Below, piece after piece: positions 32,800 through 43,852 of a stretch of DNA of 64,000 bases. Position 1 is the stretch's first letter, and each line of letters begins with the position of its first letter. The stretch is from Stomorhina lunata. Taxonomy: Eukaryota; Arthropoda; Insecta; Diptera; Rhiniidae. Both the position numbers and the translations under genes were made by a program. The DNA is taken from assembly GCA_933228675.1 (NCBI GenBank), contig OW121740.1, positions 125,935,630-125,999,629 on the forward strand. The letters are read 5' to 3'. The notes below the pieces were generated by a model. That model was not told the origin of the DNA. It saw only the letters and a list, made by a program, of their open reading frames with translations, and did not search any database.

Positions 32800-32995
32800 T
32801 TTATGGTCCTTCGAACCGGATTCTTACTGTTAAATGACTTTCTAAACAAGATAAAGCATTCGCTTAAGAAAATATAATATTTATGATCTATATGGTATGA
32901 ACTGATTCTAATCACAGAAACTCGATAATGGAAATAAGAACATTTTTTGTTGATGAAGCCATTTTTTTATGGTCCTTCGAGCTGGATTTGAATAC
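32800..32995 (+). repeat. Isolated pair of subfamily A boxes
   Basis: Boxes at 32805 (TGGTCCTTCGAACCGGATTC) and 32971 (TGGTCCTTCGAGCTGGATTT), with subfamily A flanks between them (AAGATAAAGCATTCGCTTAA, GATTCTAATCACAGAAACTC). This places a subfamily A fragment beyond subfamily B. Confidence 0.85.
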
Positions 32996-34259
32996 TTTAG
33001 GTTTACAACGATTTAAACAGAACAATGTAAATTTTTTCTTCGAATTAAATTCTTAGCAAAGCAGTCTCAGACTTCCATCTTTCTGCTCTTGTTGTAAGTT
33101 AAGAAAAATTTTAAAATTTAAATTAGGATAAATTCTATATGTATATTTTAAGATTATTAATTTCCTCTATTAACTTTTTAAAAAACCCTCTTTAGTAAAA
33201 TTAGCTTAAGAATTTAAACGTGGGAATTTGAATCTAAAATACTTTTAAATATTTTCTATACAAGTATATATTTAAGACATTTTTCACCAGAAGTCAAAAG
33301 CCATAAATAATAATATGTTTTTATTTTTTTTCTTTCGGGAAAAAAAGACTTTTTACAGCGCCATAAGGCAGGCATTAAGACTAGACTATATTAAAGTTCA
33401 AAGTAAATTTTTCTTTTGGCACAAAAGGCGGAAACAGTTGTAAGAGGGCAGAAAAAAAAGAACCAAAGAAAAAACACTCCCACTTCAGAAAAAATCCAAT
33501 ATATTTCAAATCAAACAATAGACACCAAACATTATTTTTCTAAAATGAAACTTAAAATGAATTTGTAATGAGAAATGAGTTTAGGAAGTTTGGAATTTGA
33601 AAAAAAAACAACTTAAGGTTTAAAAGGCGGTTAAATTTCAAAAACAAAAAAAAAAAACTATTGTAGGAAAAATAAAAAAGGGATTAATAGTAATTACAAG
33701 AAATTGTTATGATAATTAAGATTTTTAGAAAAATAAAAAATTAAAAACAAATCTTTAAAAACTAAGAAAGATAACAATAATCTAGTTTTTGAAATATTTA
33801 CCATAATTAACTTGTAGTTTAGTAACAAATTACATACCTGAAAAGAGATTAAAAAGAAGAAAAATTTTAAAATTTATAATTTGTGTTTTAAATTTTTTTT
33901 TAATAAATATGTATCTAAATTTTATTTTTAATTATATAAAACTTTATTAAAAGTAATTATTTAAAATTTATTTCTATTAATTTATATAAATTTAAGCCTA
34001 AAGCTTTTCGTTTTTGCTAAAACTCATACCTAAATAATTCACCCACTCTCAATGTAAACGGGCTTTATCTGGTATAAGATGTTATTTTGTAGATCACTTT
34101 AAAAGTTTGTAATATTAAACCCATAAATCAGTTAATATCGTTATAGATTATTTTAAATATTTCCATTAGTTAGAACATTTTAGCCATAATTAAACACTTG
34201 GTGTACACTGTAAAAAATGTGTATTCAAAAAAGCTTAAAAATGTAGAACAAAAACTAAA
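32996..34259. other. AT-rich spacer, no gene seen
   Basis: Includes poly-A runs and no clear tandem or inverted structure. No frame worth annotating. Confidence 0.5.
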
Positions 34260-36060
34260 CTGGAAAGAACTGTTTACCTCTTGCATTACTTGGTAATGCA
34301 TTTCTTGTTTCACTTTGTCTAGTAAAACAGATTCTTTTGTCGCCAAAACTATCTCAAAACAAGATAGAAAAGTTTTTTGGTTTCATTCTGAGCAAAAACT
34401 GAGTGAAATGGCTATTTTGGGTTCAACTAGTTACCTCTGGCATTACTTGGGGTACTTAATTAAGTAATAAGGTTCAAGCCAATGCCAAAATAACTCTGAA
34501 TAAAAAACCTTTTTTCGATTTCGTATAGTTAAATGAGATACAAAAATATAAAAAAAAATTTTATTTCATTTAAGTTCAACTATTTACCCCGTGCATTACT
34601 TGATAAAGAGGTCTAGGGAAACTTGACTATAAGCTTAAACTCATGAGAAGGTTGTAATAAGTTAGTCCATGTGATTAGTAAAAGAATGCTTCAAACAAAA
34701 ATAATGAAACTAATTTAAGTTTAACTGTTTACCACTTGCATTACTTGGTAAACAGAGCTAAAGAAACTTTGTCTGGTAATTAGGTTATAAACTTAAATTA
34801 ATGCTGAAGATGATTTGTAAATAATAAGTTGGTAGTAATTGTAATAAGACATGTTTTAAATATATACAACAAATTTCTTTATACTCAGTTGTTTACTTAA
34901 TGCATTACTTGGTAATGCAGATTTAGCCGAACATTAAAGTAACTTACTTATTTACATAAATGGCCTATATTTACAACCTGTTAAAATCAAAGGCCGTGCA
35001 TAATTTAGAATTCCATGTGCTTCGATCTTATGCGCTTATTCTCCAAATTCGTAGGCCAAGCTTTGAATGACTTTCATCTAAATTGTCTATTCATCGAAGT
35101 TTCGGACGTCCTCTTCTAACATAAGGGGAACGATTTTTATTCTAGTTTTAGCTATTTCATAGAAGTAATGAAATTAAGAATTGAGCTATTTTAGGATCTC
35201 TTAACTACCTGATGCATTATTTGTTAATGAGTGATAGAAACACTTTGTGTAGTCGTTCGTGAATAAGATAACTTCTGAAGAAATTTTAAGTTAGTGACAA
35301 AATATGTTTAAAATACAAAAAGAAAAAGTTTCTTTATACTCATTTGTTTATCTAAAGCATTACTTGGTAATGCAGATTTAGTCGAATATTAAAATTATAC
35401 AATTTTACTACTGGCTAAAAAAAACTCAGTTGTTTAGTTAATGCATTACTTGGTAATGCAGATTTAGTCGAACATAAAAGTAAATTATTTATATAAATGG
35501 CCTATATTTGCAACCTGTTAATGTTAAAAGCCGAGCATAATTTAGAATTCCATGCGCTTCGATCATATGGGCATATTCTCCAAATTCGTAGGCCAAGCTT
35601 TGAAAGACTTTTCTTTACTAAATCTTTTCATGGAAGTTTCGGACGTCCTAACATAAGGGAAACCATTTCATTATAATTTTAGATTTTTCAAATAATTGTT
35701 TTTTCCAGGAGTGGGTTACTGGCCCGACGTCCTAATCCATATTTTTATTGTTCTTATGGGAGAAAATTAATGCCGCCGTGGTCGGGGCTTAAAGCCAGGC
35801 TCATTGTGATAGGTTGTCGACGAGCGACGAGCTAACCAACTAAGCCACAGCACCTACGAATAAGGAAGGTTTTATTTTGAAGGTTTTATTTTGAACTAGC
35901 ATTACCTGGTAATTAGAAATGGATACAATACAGAATCTGTTTTAAATATGGTCTATTAACAACTAAATATCTTAGGGAATCGGTTAAGAAAAAAATAGTT
36001 TTCTGAAAGACCTTTAACTATCAGTCACTCTTCAGATTACCTTGTAATGCGTAAAAGAGT
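34260..36060 (+). repeat. ~150-bp satellite with palindromic box TGCATTACTTGGTAATGCA
   Basis: The box, preceded by TTTACCT.. or similar, occurs near 34283, 34440, 34592, 34736, 34899, 35213, 35353, 35440, 35896 and 36032. Spacing is mostly 140-163 bp, with one gap near 314. Its best form has eight-base arms (TGCATTAC/GTAATGCA) round TTG. DNA between boxes is poorly conserved. A 200-bp part (34925-35140) with ATTCTCCAAATTCGTAGGCC and GTTTCGGACGTCCT is repeated about 550 bp later (35465-35680). Related units resume at 38095. Confidence 0.8.
35770..35860 (-). repeat. tRNA-like SINE head or degraded tRNA gene
   Basis: The minus strand has TGGCTTAGTTGG at 35836-35847, a perfect polymerase III A-box pattern. 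About 40 bp downstream, GGCTTTAAGCCCC at 35784-35796 sits where a B-box and T-arm would be, but is a poor B-box. Segment has much higher G+C than its surroundings. A normal cloverleaf does not form, so it is more likely the 5' part of a tRNA-derived SINE than a working tRNA gene. Confidence 0.45.
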
Positions 36061-37148
36061 CAATCTGTAAAAAAAGAAATTTCAAGATCTTTTTCTTTAT
36101 GGAAACCAGGAAAGAAATACTTTATGTGCTAGTTCGAATGGTTTTAAAAATTTTCTAAATTTTTGAAAAATTTTAAAATTATTCTAATTTACTTAGATCT
36201 TAACTCTCAGTGTATTTATTACCTCAAAAAAAAATTCTAAAAAAATCTCATAAAAAACAGTTTTATTTATTTTATTCGGCGATAAAATAAAATGAATTTG
36301 TTTAAAAATAGTAAAAATCATTAGCAAATGTTTTTATTAAAAGTCAGTTTCTAGGTCAATAACAAACATTGACTCGAAAATTGTAAATTCATTTTTTATA
36401 AAGATATATAAACAATTGAATAGAAAAATTAAATGAAATTTATGGAAAAAATTTTAAAATATGGAAAGTTAAGTGAAAAATTAAATTTCGAAAATGGGAG
36501 ATTTTAATATTATATTTCAAATATAATGACAGGGAATTAAAGACTATTAAAATATTGAAAATTGAAAAAAAAAAATTAAAATTAAAAAAGTTTTAAAATT
36601 TTGTCTATAAAACTTCAAATTTTTAATAATTTTATTAATGTTTATAACTCAATTTAAAAGCCTGGGAGGGCTATTAAGTTTCAGTTCAAAGAAATTTATT
36701 TTGCAAATGATTAGTTACGGTTTATTTGCTTTTCAAAAGGGGTATTGATATTTGATATCTTAATAGTGGTTATTTATATAACCATAAATTTAGATAAAAG
36801 TTTGAAATAGATTTAATTAATATTGAAAGCTAATGATTTAATAGATTGGAAGCAATAAATTATAAATTTTTTAGAGATAAAATGGAAAAAAATACAGGCT
36901 TTATAAAGGTAATAAAGAAATTTAAGGCTATTTTTAATTTTAGTTAGACATGACGTATGATTGATATTAATTCAGAAGTATAAAAGGAAATTTTCAAAAA
37001 TTTTGAATATATCAAAGAATTTCCAGAAATGTTTAGTTAAATAATGAAATTTAACATTTAAGGCTTTATTATGAGTTATTTAAAATTCAAATATTTGAAC
37101 AAATAGGGGGTTTTATCTAAGTTTGAAACTCAAAATTCAGGTTTAAAT

Positions 37149-37185
<37 letters not shown>

Positions 37186-38094
37186 TCCATTAAAACTTAA
37201 TTATGGTTATTAATAAACTTGAACTGTTAAGACAAATTACTTAAAATTATTTTTTAATAACATATGATTAATAGCATCAGCTCTAATTAAGTCTCAGAGT
37301 AACATTGAAAAATTGTCATTTGAATTTTTTCGAATCGAAAAAAAAAAAAAAATTGTAACAAACTGGGTGTTGCAAGCACGTATTCTTTTGTAAACAAAAA
37401 AAAATAAAACTTAATTGAAATATACTCTAGATATAAAGTTTAAAAAAATATAAACAAAATTTTGCATTATTTGTATTAATAATTATAATCAATTCTAATC
37501 AAATATGCATTTTTGTCAGGGTCTTTTTCCTACATGAAAAAACTAAAGAGGCTCAGACGCTAAAATATATAGACTTACATTTAGATTTTGTGTACAAAAC
37601 ATTTTTTTTTGCAAAATTTGTTTGAAACTATATTTAATTCAATTTTATTTATAAAAAGCCAGGCGGTCTTTTAGTTTAGATTTTTTCGTTTTTGTTTAAA
37701 TATTTACATTTTGCATTCGAAATTGTCTTGACAAAAACATTGATATGAATGGACGGACGGACTTTAAAAAAGTCTAACAATCGATATTTGCAAAAAGTTT
37801 TTATTTTTACATCTCTTTTTGATTTAACAATAATTAACAAGTTGTTGACATTTGACAGGTAATTAACAAATATACACGGTTCAATTTACAATGAATATGA
37901 AAAATGATGCATTCACAGTTTGAAGACAAAAAGGGGATTGGTTCAATAGAAATTCAATTAAAATATTTTAATTGATTTAATAAATTTCAAAAGCTTTAAG
38001 GCTGAGAAATTAAATTGAAATATAGTTTCATATAGTCAATAGAAAAAATATGATAATAATAATTATTATTATTAGAATTATAAAACTTTTTATG
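36061..38094. other. AT-rich spacer with (TA)14
   Basis: (TA)14 at about 37154-37182 and a short A-run at 37339. No other feature supportable. Confidence 0.5.
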
Positions 38095-38263
38095 AGAACT
38101 GGCTACCTAATGCATTACTTGGTAATGGTTTGATGTTCTTTTTGGTAATTAGAAAAGGCGACACATAAACTTAAGGATGAGAATTGAAATTGATATATAA
38201 TTTCATATATTACATTAATTTAAAAGAACAACAAAAATTATATTTAAAAAAAGCTTTTTAGTA
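38095..38263 (+). repeat. Palindromic-box satellite unit, left of the mariner
   Basis: CTACCTAATGCATTACTTGG TAATGG at about 38103, followed by satellite-type sequence up to the mariner insertion. Same family as 34260-36060. Confidence 0.7.
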
Positions 38264-38947
38264 AAGGGTGTCCCAACTAGAACGCAATTTTGAAATTTTA
38301 AATAAAACACTCTTCTAAGGCTTGAGTCGGCTTAGTCATGAAAACCATCGACTTCAAAAAAAAACCCAAAAAAAATATGAATTTGTTAAATTGCAAGATC
38401 TAGGCGGCCAATTCTGGTCTCCAAAACGCGAATTAACACGACCGGGAAATGACTGATGTAGCAATTGAATTGTTTCTCTGGTAACATGCCCTCCACATTA
38501 ATTTCTTCAATTATAGGCAAGAAAAAAACTGGTTATCATTTCACGATACCGAACACCATTGACTGTTTGCGCTTGACCTGCCTCATTTTCATAAAAACAA
38601 AGGTCCAATGATTCCTTAAGCCCAAAAACCGCACCACACAGTTACACGTTGAGGATGCATTTGCTTCTCGTCAAACACTCGAAGATTTTTCTCACCCCAA
38701 ATGCGACAATTCTGCCTATTGACGAAGTCATCAAGATGGAAATGGGCCTCGTCACTGAAGATGATTTTATCGGCAAAATCAACATTTTCATGTTGTCTCT
38801 CCAATACCCAATTAACGAACACGATATCTTGTTTTATACATTACCTCATTCGGTCTACTTAACGATATATTAAAGTTTCAAGATTTTTTTTTAAATATCT
38901 GTGTTTTATTTAAAATATAAAAATTGCGATCTAGTTGGGACACCCTT
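38264..38947 (-). mobile_element. Mariner-type deletion derivative, 684 bp, with TIRs
   Basis: Ends AAGGGTGTCCCAACTAGAAC (left) and AAGGGTGTCCCAACTAGATC (right, inverted). The TIRs extend with few mismatches for about 45 bp, and TA lies on each side (38262-38263, 38948-38949). It interrupts a palindromic-box satellite unit. Internally it keeps two separated transposase pieces on the minus strand and has lost the rest, so it is non-autonomous. Confidence 0.9.
38390..38822 (-). pseudogene. Truncated mariner/Tc1-type transposase
   Basis: Minus strand from 38822 reads NWVLERQHENVDFADKIIFS, then DEAHFHLDDFVNRQNCRIWG and MHPQRVTVWCGFWA. This is the block with the first catalytic aspartate (FSDEAHF) of an IS630-Tc1-mariner transposase. 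In further frames TVNGVRYREMI..F follows near 38560, and NWPPRSCNL near 38410, matching the ..NWPPRSCDLTPLD.. block just before the last catalytic aspartate, which is lost. The second catalytic region (QDGA..H) is scrambled. It is frameshifted and cut at both ends, so inactive. Unlike the DD37D copies elsewhere in the window, this is a different lineage with its own TIRs. Confidence 0.85.
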
Positions 38948-39140
38948 TACAACTATTTACCTAATACATCACCTGGTAATGCTTTGGGAGTCGATTAGAT
39001 TCATTAATTGATTATAAGAAAATCATTATAGATTATGAAAAATATGTTATATAAAAAAATTAAAAAATATAGTATTAAAACTAATTTGGAATCAACTGCT
39101 TACCTCTTGCACTACTTGGTAATGAGAAATGGGTTCATTT
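38948..39140 (+). repeat. Palindromic-box satellite units, right of the mariner
   Basis: ATTTACCTAATACATCACCT at about 38954 and TGCTTACCTCTTGCACTACT at about 39098 are diverged boxes of the same satellite, 144 bp apart. Confidence 0.7.
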
Positions 39141-39144
39141 TTTG

Positions 39145-39560
39145 AGTATCAAAATTATTCTTTGGAAAATTTCTCGATATCAAAATTTTTATATTTAAAA
39201 TTTTGTTTACCTTATTTTTTCCATATAATATTTTTCAATATCAAAATTTTTCTTAAGAAAATTTTTCGATATCAAAATCTTTCTTTAGAAAATTTTTGAA
39301 TATCAAAATTTTTCAATATTACAATTTTTCAGTATCACAAGTTTTCTTTAGAAAATTTTCCGATATACAAATTTTTCTTTGGAAATGTTTTCGATAACAA
39401 AATTTTTCTTAGAAATTTTTTTGATATCAAAATTTCTTTAGAAAATTTTTCGATATCCAAATTTTTCTTTGGAAATTTTTTCGATAACAAAATTTTTCTT
39501 AGAAAATTTTTCGATATGAAAAATTTTCTTTAGAAAATTTTTTTGATTTGAAAATTTTTC
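39145..39560. repeat. ~30-bp minisatellite (TTTAGAAAATTTTTCGATATC)
   Basis: About 13 loose units of AAAATTTTTCTTTAGAAAAT followed by TTTTCGATATC. A short related stretch lies at 40395-40480. The TAGAAAAATTTTTCG core resembles the arrays at 0.55-2.5 kb and 58.0-60.4 kb. Confidence 0.85.
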
Positions 39561-40394
39561 GTTATTAAATATTGTCTAAATCGTCAAAAAAATGCAAAAG
39601 GGCGTAACTACACTTCTAGTTTTTTTAGAGGAGAATCAAAAAACGTTATAACTTTTATACTACAAGGAACATTAAATCCAAATTTTGGAATTGGGTCAAC
39701 AAGCCATCAGCTCTCAAAACTAAAATGGTAAAAAATGTTTAGTTTTTGAGCAATTGCGAAAAAACAAAAAGGCTTAGTTAAGTTAATATTTTCTGAAACC
39801 AAAAGGGCTTAACTACTATACAAATTTTGATAAAAAATTTTAAAATGCGTAGAAACGGCCCTTAAAAATGCTTTATTTTCGAAACATAATTTAATGTAAA
39901 AAGATAAGTTTTACTTAATTTAAAATAGGGTATACAGAGGTTTTTTAAGAGTTATTTCAGAAATAGCCCCGTAACTTTTAAACGGTTAAAGATACTTAAA
40001 TGAAATTTCATATAGTTAGAACAGAGGAGCTTTAGAGTTGATCTGTAGACAAAAAGGTCAATATACGGTCGGAAAGCTAACTTATAGCCTTTCAAAAATC
40101 TTAGTCTCGGATAATAATTTTTTATATGATAAGTAAAAACATCATAACTTTTAAACTAAAATGACAAAAAAAACTAGTAATTTTTAAGTTATTGTGAAAA
40201 ATCAGAAGGGCGTAACTACAAGCTTCAATACAATACAAATTATGAGCAACATTTGAAGCCTTTGGTTTTTTGCTAATAAAATTGTTTGGCCGTACGCTAG
40301 ATCAAAATCAATCAAAAAATCAATTGTAATTTTTGTGTTAGTTACGCCCTTTTGCGTTTCAGGTGACGATAAGTTAGTTATTTAATTTTTCTAT
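39561..40394. other. Sequence with recurring GGGCGTAACTACA words, no gene
   Basis: AAAAGGGCGTAACTACACTT near 39597, AAAAGGGCTTAACTACTATA near 39801, AGAAGGGCGTAACTACAAGC near 40205 and the inverted GTTAGTTACGCCCTTTTGC near 40337 form a diverged repeat with one unit inverted. Nothing coding. Confidence 0.5.
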
Positions 40395-40504
40395 GACGAA
40401 ATTTTAATTTATAAAATTTTTTCTTTAACAAAATTTTTCTATATAAAATTTTTCTACAAAAATTTTTTCGATGTTACCCAACAAAACTATCTCTAAACAA
40501 GAGC

Positions 40505-40636
40505 TATCGAAACGCGCCGAGGAAAGGTTTCCCTTCCCCACCAACATTTTTTGGTTTTATCAAAAAGCTATTTATTACAATAATAAATAATTGTAATGAA
40601 TTGGGATCTTAGTGCAATACACTACAGTAAAACTTT
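40505..40636 (+). repeat. Dispersed repeat C, copy 2
   Basis: TATCGAAACGCGCCGAGGAAA, CAACATTTTTTGGTTTTATC and TTGGGATCTTAGTGCAATAC ACTACAGTAAAAC, as at 17260-17397. A TTACAATAATAAATAATTGTAA palindrome is present here but not in copy 1. Confidence 0.75.
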
Positions 40637-40862
40637 TTAATTAAAAGAGTTTTCGATTTCATGTAGAGCAATAACTTTCAAGAACTGAGCAAAATGACTA
40701 TTTTGTGGTCATCTTGTCACCACCTTTTGAACTGTATTTAGAGAAAAGCTTTAAAGCTTTTTCTGGGAATTGAAGGGTATCGAAGTCGAATCTTAGACTA
40801 CAATCTGTTTAATCTAGTACGAAGCTATTGTAGTCGAAGATTTGACTTCAATACTCATAATA

Positions 40863-41118
40863 AGTTGTAGCAAAGACTCTATAACATAAAGATATTGCAC
40901 TCCAAAAATATTTTCTGCCAAAAGTGAAATTAAAGTGGAAAAACATATAAAAGCACAAACAAACATACATTTCATGAGCACGTGTGTGTGCCTTAGCTTC
41001 TCTCATTAGATAATCGTCTCCATTAGCTGTCTCCGAATTGGAGTAAAAGCGGTATAATCTCTTTTTTATGGGACTTTTCAAAACGACCATGTGGAAAATC
41101 AATGTATAGAAGTGCAGC
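40863..41118 (-). mobile_element. MITE B copy 2, partly deleted
   Basis: GCAAAGACTCTATAACATAA then ATTGCACTCC on the left, ACAAACATACATTTCATGAG, CTCTTTTTTATGGGACTTTT and AGAAGTGCAGCATA on the right. It matches the arms of MITE B copy 1 but lacks much of one arm, so it no longer folds fully. Confidence 0.75.
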
Positions 41119-42199
41119 ATAGGTTTTACTTTATTCTTATTAAATTAAAATGAGTTTGTGGTAGTAAATTTCTACCCAAAGATTTCATTCTCTTAAATTC
41201 CCATTTTCTTACCTAATGAATCTTAATTATAGAAATTAAAAAAAAAGAAAATCTACTTAAAATTTAAATAAATAATTTAATTATTTCAAGAGAATCTAAA
41301 TCTCTCTAAATTAAAAAAATTCTAAATTAAAAATTTAAATAAAGAAACAAGACAACGAAAAATTTTATTGTTCTAATCACATGTTGAGAGCTGGCCTATA
41401 ATTTTTGCTAGTTTCTGCAATGCAAACGAAGCACATAAAAACAATTTTCGAAAAAAAAAATTCTAAAACTTCTAGGCAAATGTTTTAAATGCCTTGTAGG
41501 CGGTCATTAAACTGAATTTGTGTGCATTTCAGTAGTATTTTTTTTTTTCTTCTACTAATTTCAGAGATATTTTACACAACATGAACATGCATACAAACCG
41601 CATAGAACTAGCAAAAAAGCTGGCAACAGCTGACAGCTAGAAAGGCATTGAGCTGGAGAGACGAAAGTCAAACAACAAACAAATTATTCAATAGAAATTG
41701 TAGAAAAAAATTTAAAAATTTCATAGAAAAACTAAACAATAATGCAAATAGAAACAAACAATGAAATGGGCAAAACTACAATATTTATATGCATTCAAAG
41801 ATGATACAATATCTTTTCTATTCTATTCTATCTCTGGTTATATTGTTTGAATATGAATAGAAAAAGTGTAGTCATCGACAAGAGATATCGACAAGCCAAC
41901 AACATCATCGTTATCATTCAACAATAATTACACTCATAGCTCGAAATGACAAAAGCTAGAAAAAAGTTTTGCAAAAAAAAAAAACTCAACAGCATGTCTA
42001 ACACTAATTAGAAATTATAGTAATAGAAAAAAACAGCTAACGATAAAAATGCAGAACTTCAAACTTATGTAAATAATCACATGTTAAAAGTGTCCCCATT
42101 TCTTTTTACAAAATAAGGTATTAAGTAGCTAATTGACTTCAAAGTCATTACCAAGTAAAGCAGAAGGTAATCAGTTGAACTAAACAGCTTTAATTATAA
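41119..42199. other. AT-rich spacer, no gene seen
   Basis: No transposon ends, tandem structure or exon recognised, apart from an inverted satellite-like word (CATTACCAAGTAAAGC) near 42147. Confidence 0.45.
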
Positions 42200-42262
42200 A
42201 GTTTTACTGTAGTGTATTGCACTAAGATCCCAATTTATTACAATTATTTATTATTGTAATTG
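42200..42262 (-). repeat. Dispersed repeat C, copy 3, truncated and inverted
   Basis: GTTTTACTGTAGTGTATTGC ACTAAGATCCCAATTTATTA is the reverse complement of the 3' part of copies 1 and 2, followed by the same ATTACAATTATTTATTATTG palindrome as copy 2. Confidence 0.8.
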
Positions 42263-42450
42263 TTACATTCTACTAATAACAGAGCTAATAATAGCAGAGA
42301 AATGTTACAAAAAATAGAAGTAGAACTAATACGAGAACTGGGAACAAAATAGAATCAGAACTAAGACGAGAACTAAAACCAAAAATTTAACAGAACTAAA
42401 ATCAGAAAAAGATCCGGAAAGTTCCCATAAAACCAAAACTAGAACCAGAA
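42263..42450. repeat. Degenerate GAACTA-type hexamer repeat
   Basis: Repeats of AGAACTAA, CGAGAACT and CAGAACTAAA in a purine-rich strand. A longer tract of the same kind is at 44205-44740. Confidence 0.65.
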
Positions 42451-42689
42451 GTAATTCTGTTATTATTATTGCCACAGCATCATTCATTAGTGGCTAGCCC
42501 TACAGCATTAATTCACTGCACTATAGCATATCTGCTGCAAAAAAGCCATATTTTGACCATCGGTTTTCAAAAATCTAATGACGCAGTTCTATAGGGAAGA
42601 GTCTAGATATTAAAGAACAATAATTTTTTCAAGAAAAAGTTATTAAAAAGGTATTGAAATGTGCTTTATCTTCTAAAAAGAAAATGATT

Positions 42690-43306
42690 AAACTTTTCAT
42701 CAAACTCAGTAGCTCATGCTTCAAATATAGTTCCACAGCTTTAATCTTGATGTCGATTTAATTAAGATACAGGACCTTGGTTCTAGTCTGCAGAAGAAAA
42801 TAACTTAACCCCGTTCATAGTTTAGGAGATATCAGGAAATCAAAAAAGCTCTACAAAATTCAGTGTTTTCGTTTTTCTTTGGATAAAGTTGGCGCGGTAT
42901 TGACCGGTGCTTCCACCATAACCAAGTGAAAGGCGGAAGTCTCTTCTTTAGATCAAGCGAAAAAAAATTACCAAAATTTAACGATCATAGAACAAAGTTG
43001 AACATTTTCTGAAAAAAGTCACGTAAATTTTTACGCATAATTTAAGCAAAAAGTGTTGCAGCCGTTTAGGCTTAACTTTTTTATCAAATTGAATTTAAGT
43101 GTAAGTCCAAGGCAGGTACCCCTAGGAGTAGAAGGATTTCAACCAAAATTAACAGAGTTTATATATTGAGAACAAAAATAAGTGAAAAAATCGGGATCCA
43201 AGGCAAGTACCCAAGGAGTCAAGGGATCTTAACCAAAATTAGTATTACTTTTACTTGGATCAATTAATAAACGTGTTTTTCAAATACTGTTAAGAATTGC
43301 AGCTTA
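42690..43306 (+). repeat. Left arm of a long inverted repeat with ~150-bp subrepeats
   Basis: Its reverse complement is found at 50110-51150: TAATTAAGATACAGGACCTT, CAGAAGAAAATAACTTAA, GGAGATATCAGGAAATCAAA, ACCAAGTGAAAGGCG, GTCTCTTCTTTAGAT and AGTCCAAGGCAGGTACC all pair. The inner end carries two ~130-bp tandem units (GTCCAAGGCAGGTACC.., ATTTCAACCAAAATTA..), the second cut by the Harbinger-like MITE. Arm spacing is about 7 kb. Confidence 0.85.
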
Positions 43307-43852
43307 AGGTAGAAACACAATTGGGACGAATGACTAATTTCGTCCAGCACGACGAATTCGGCTTTAAAAATTCGTCTTGTATATTCGTCCATTGAACACA
43401 TTTGGGACGAATAAACGTTGCTGACGCCATTTTTGTTTATTTTTCATTAGCACAAATTACACACACTTTCGTACATATCGCGCACTCACAATATTTGCAA
43501 TTTTTCTTTATTTTATTCTTTCAATTTTTCACAAAAAGAAAATATTTAATTAATTTTATTTGAAATAATTATTTTTTTGTTTACAATTTATAAGGTGACC
43601 ATATTTCACAAAAACACATATAATTTCTTATACTTTACAACAGAAATAGAAATACAGCCACTCTTAATCAGTTTAGTCGTCGTTCGTCTGCGTATGAAAC
43701 AGAAATAAACCTATCGCACTATTCGATACGCACGACGAATTTCGTCGTACGCATCTATTGTGAGCACTTTCATATAAACCCATATCTTCTATTTCTAACG
43801 ACGAATATTCGTTCCGAAAAATTGGTCGTTCGTTCCAATTGTGTTTCATACT
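43307..43852. mobile_element. Harbinger-like MITE, 546 bp
   Basis: Ends AGGTAGAAACACAATTGGGA (left) and AGTATGAAACACAATTGGAA (right, inverted), each flanked by TTA (43304-43306, 43853-43855). Intact subrepeats near 50207 give the empty site (GCATAAGTCGCAATTC, inverted GAATTGCGACTTATGC). A 3-bp TWA duplication is typical of PIF/Harbinger. Inner GACGAATTCG and CGACGAATTTCGTCG repeats lie near each end. No transposase. It contains a short G+C-richer stretch near 43670-43760 that I cannot assign. Confidence 0.8.

Noticed and set aside
24807..32990. The conserved box as a CENP-B-type centromere box
   Set aside because: The TTCG is present, but spacing to the A and CGGG positions does not fit. The tRNA-Tyr complement explains all bases better.
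38649..38873. 74-codon plus-strand frame
   Set aside because: Antisense shadow of the mariner transposase remnant on the minus strand.
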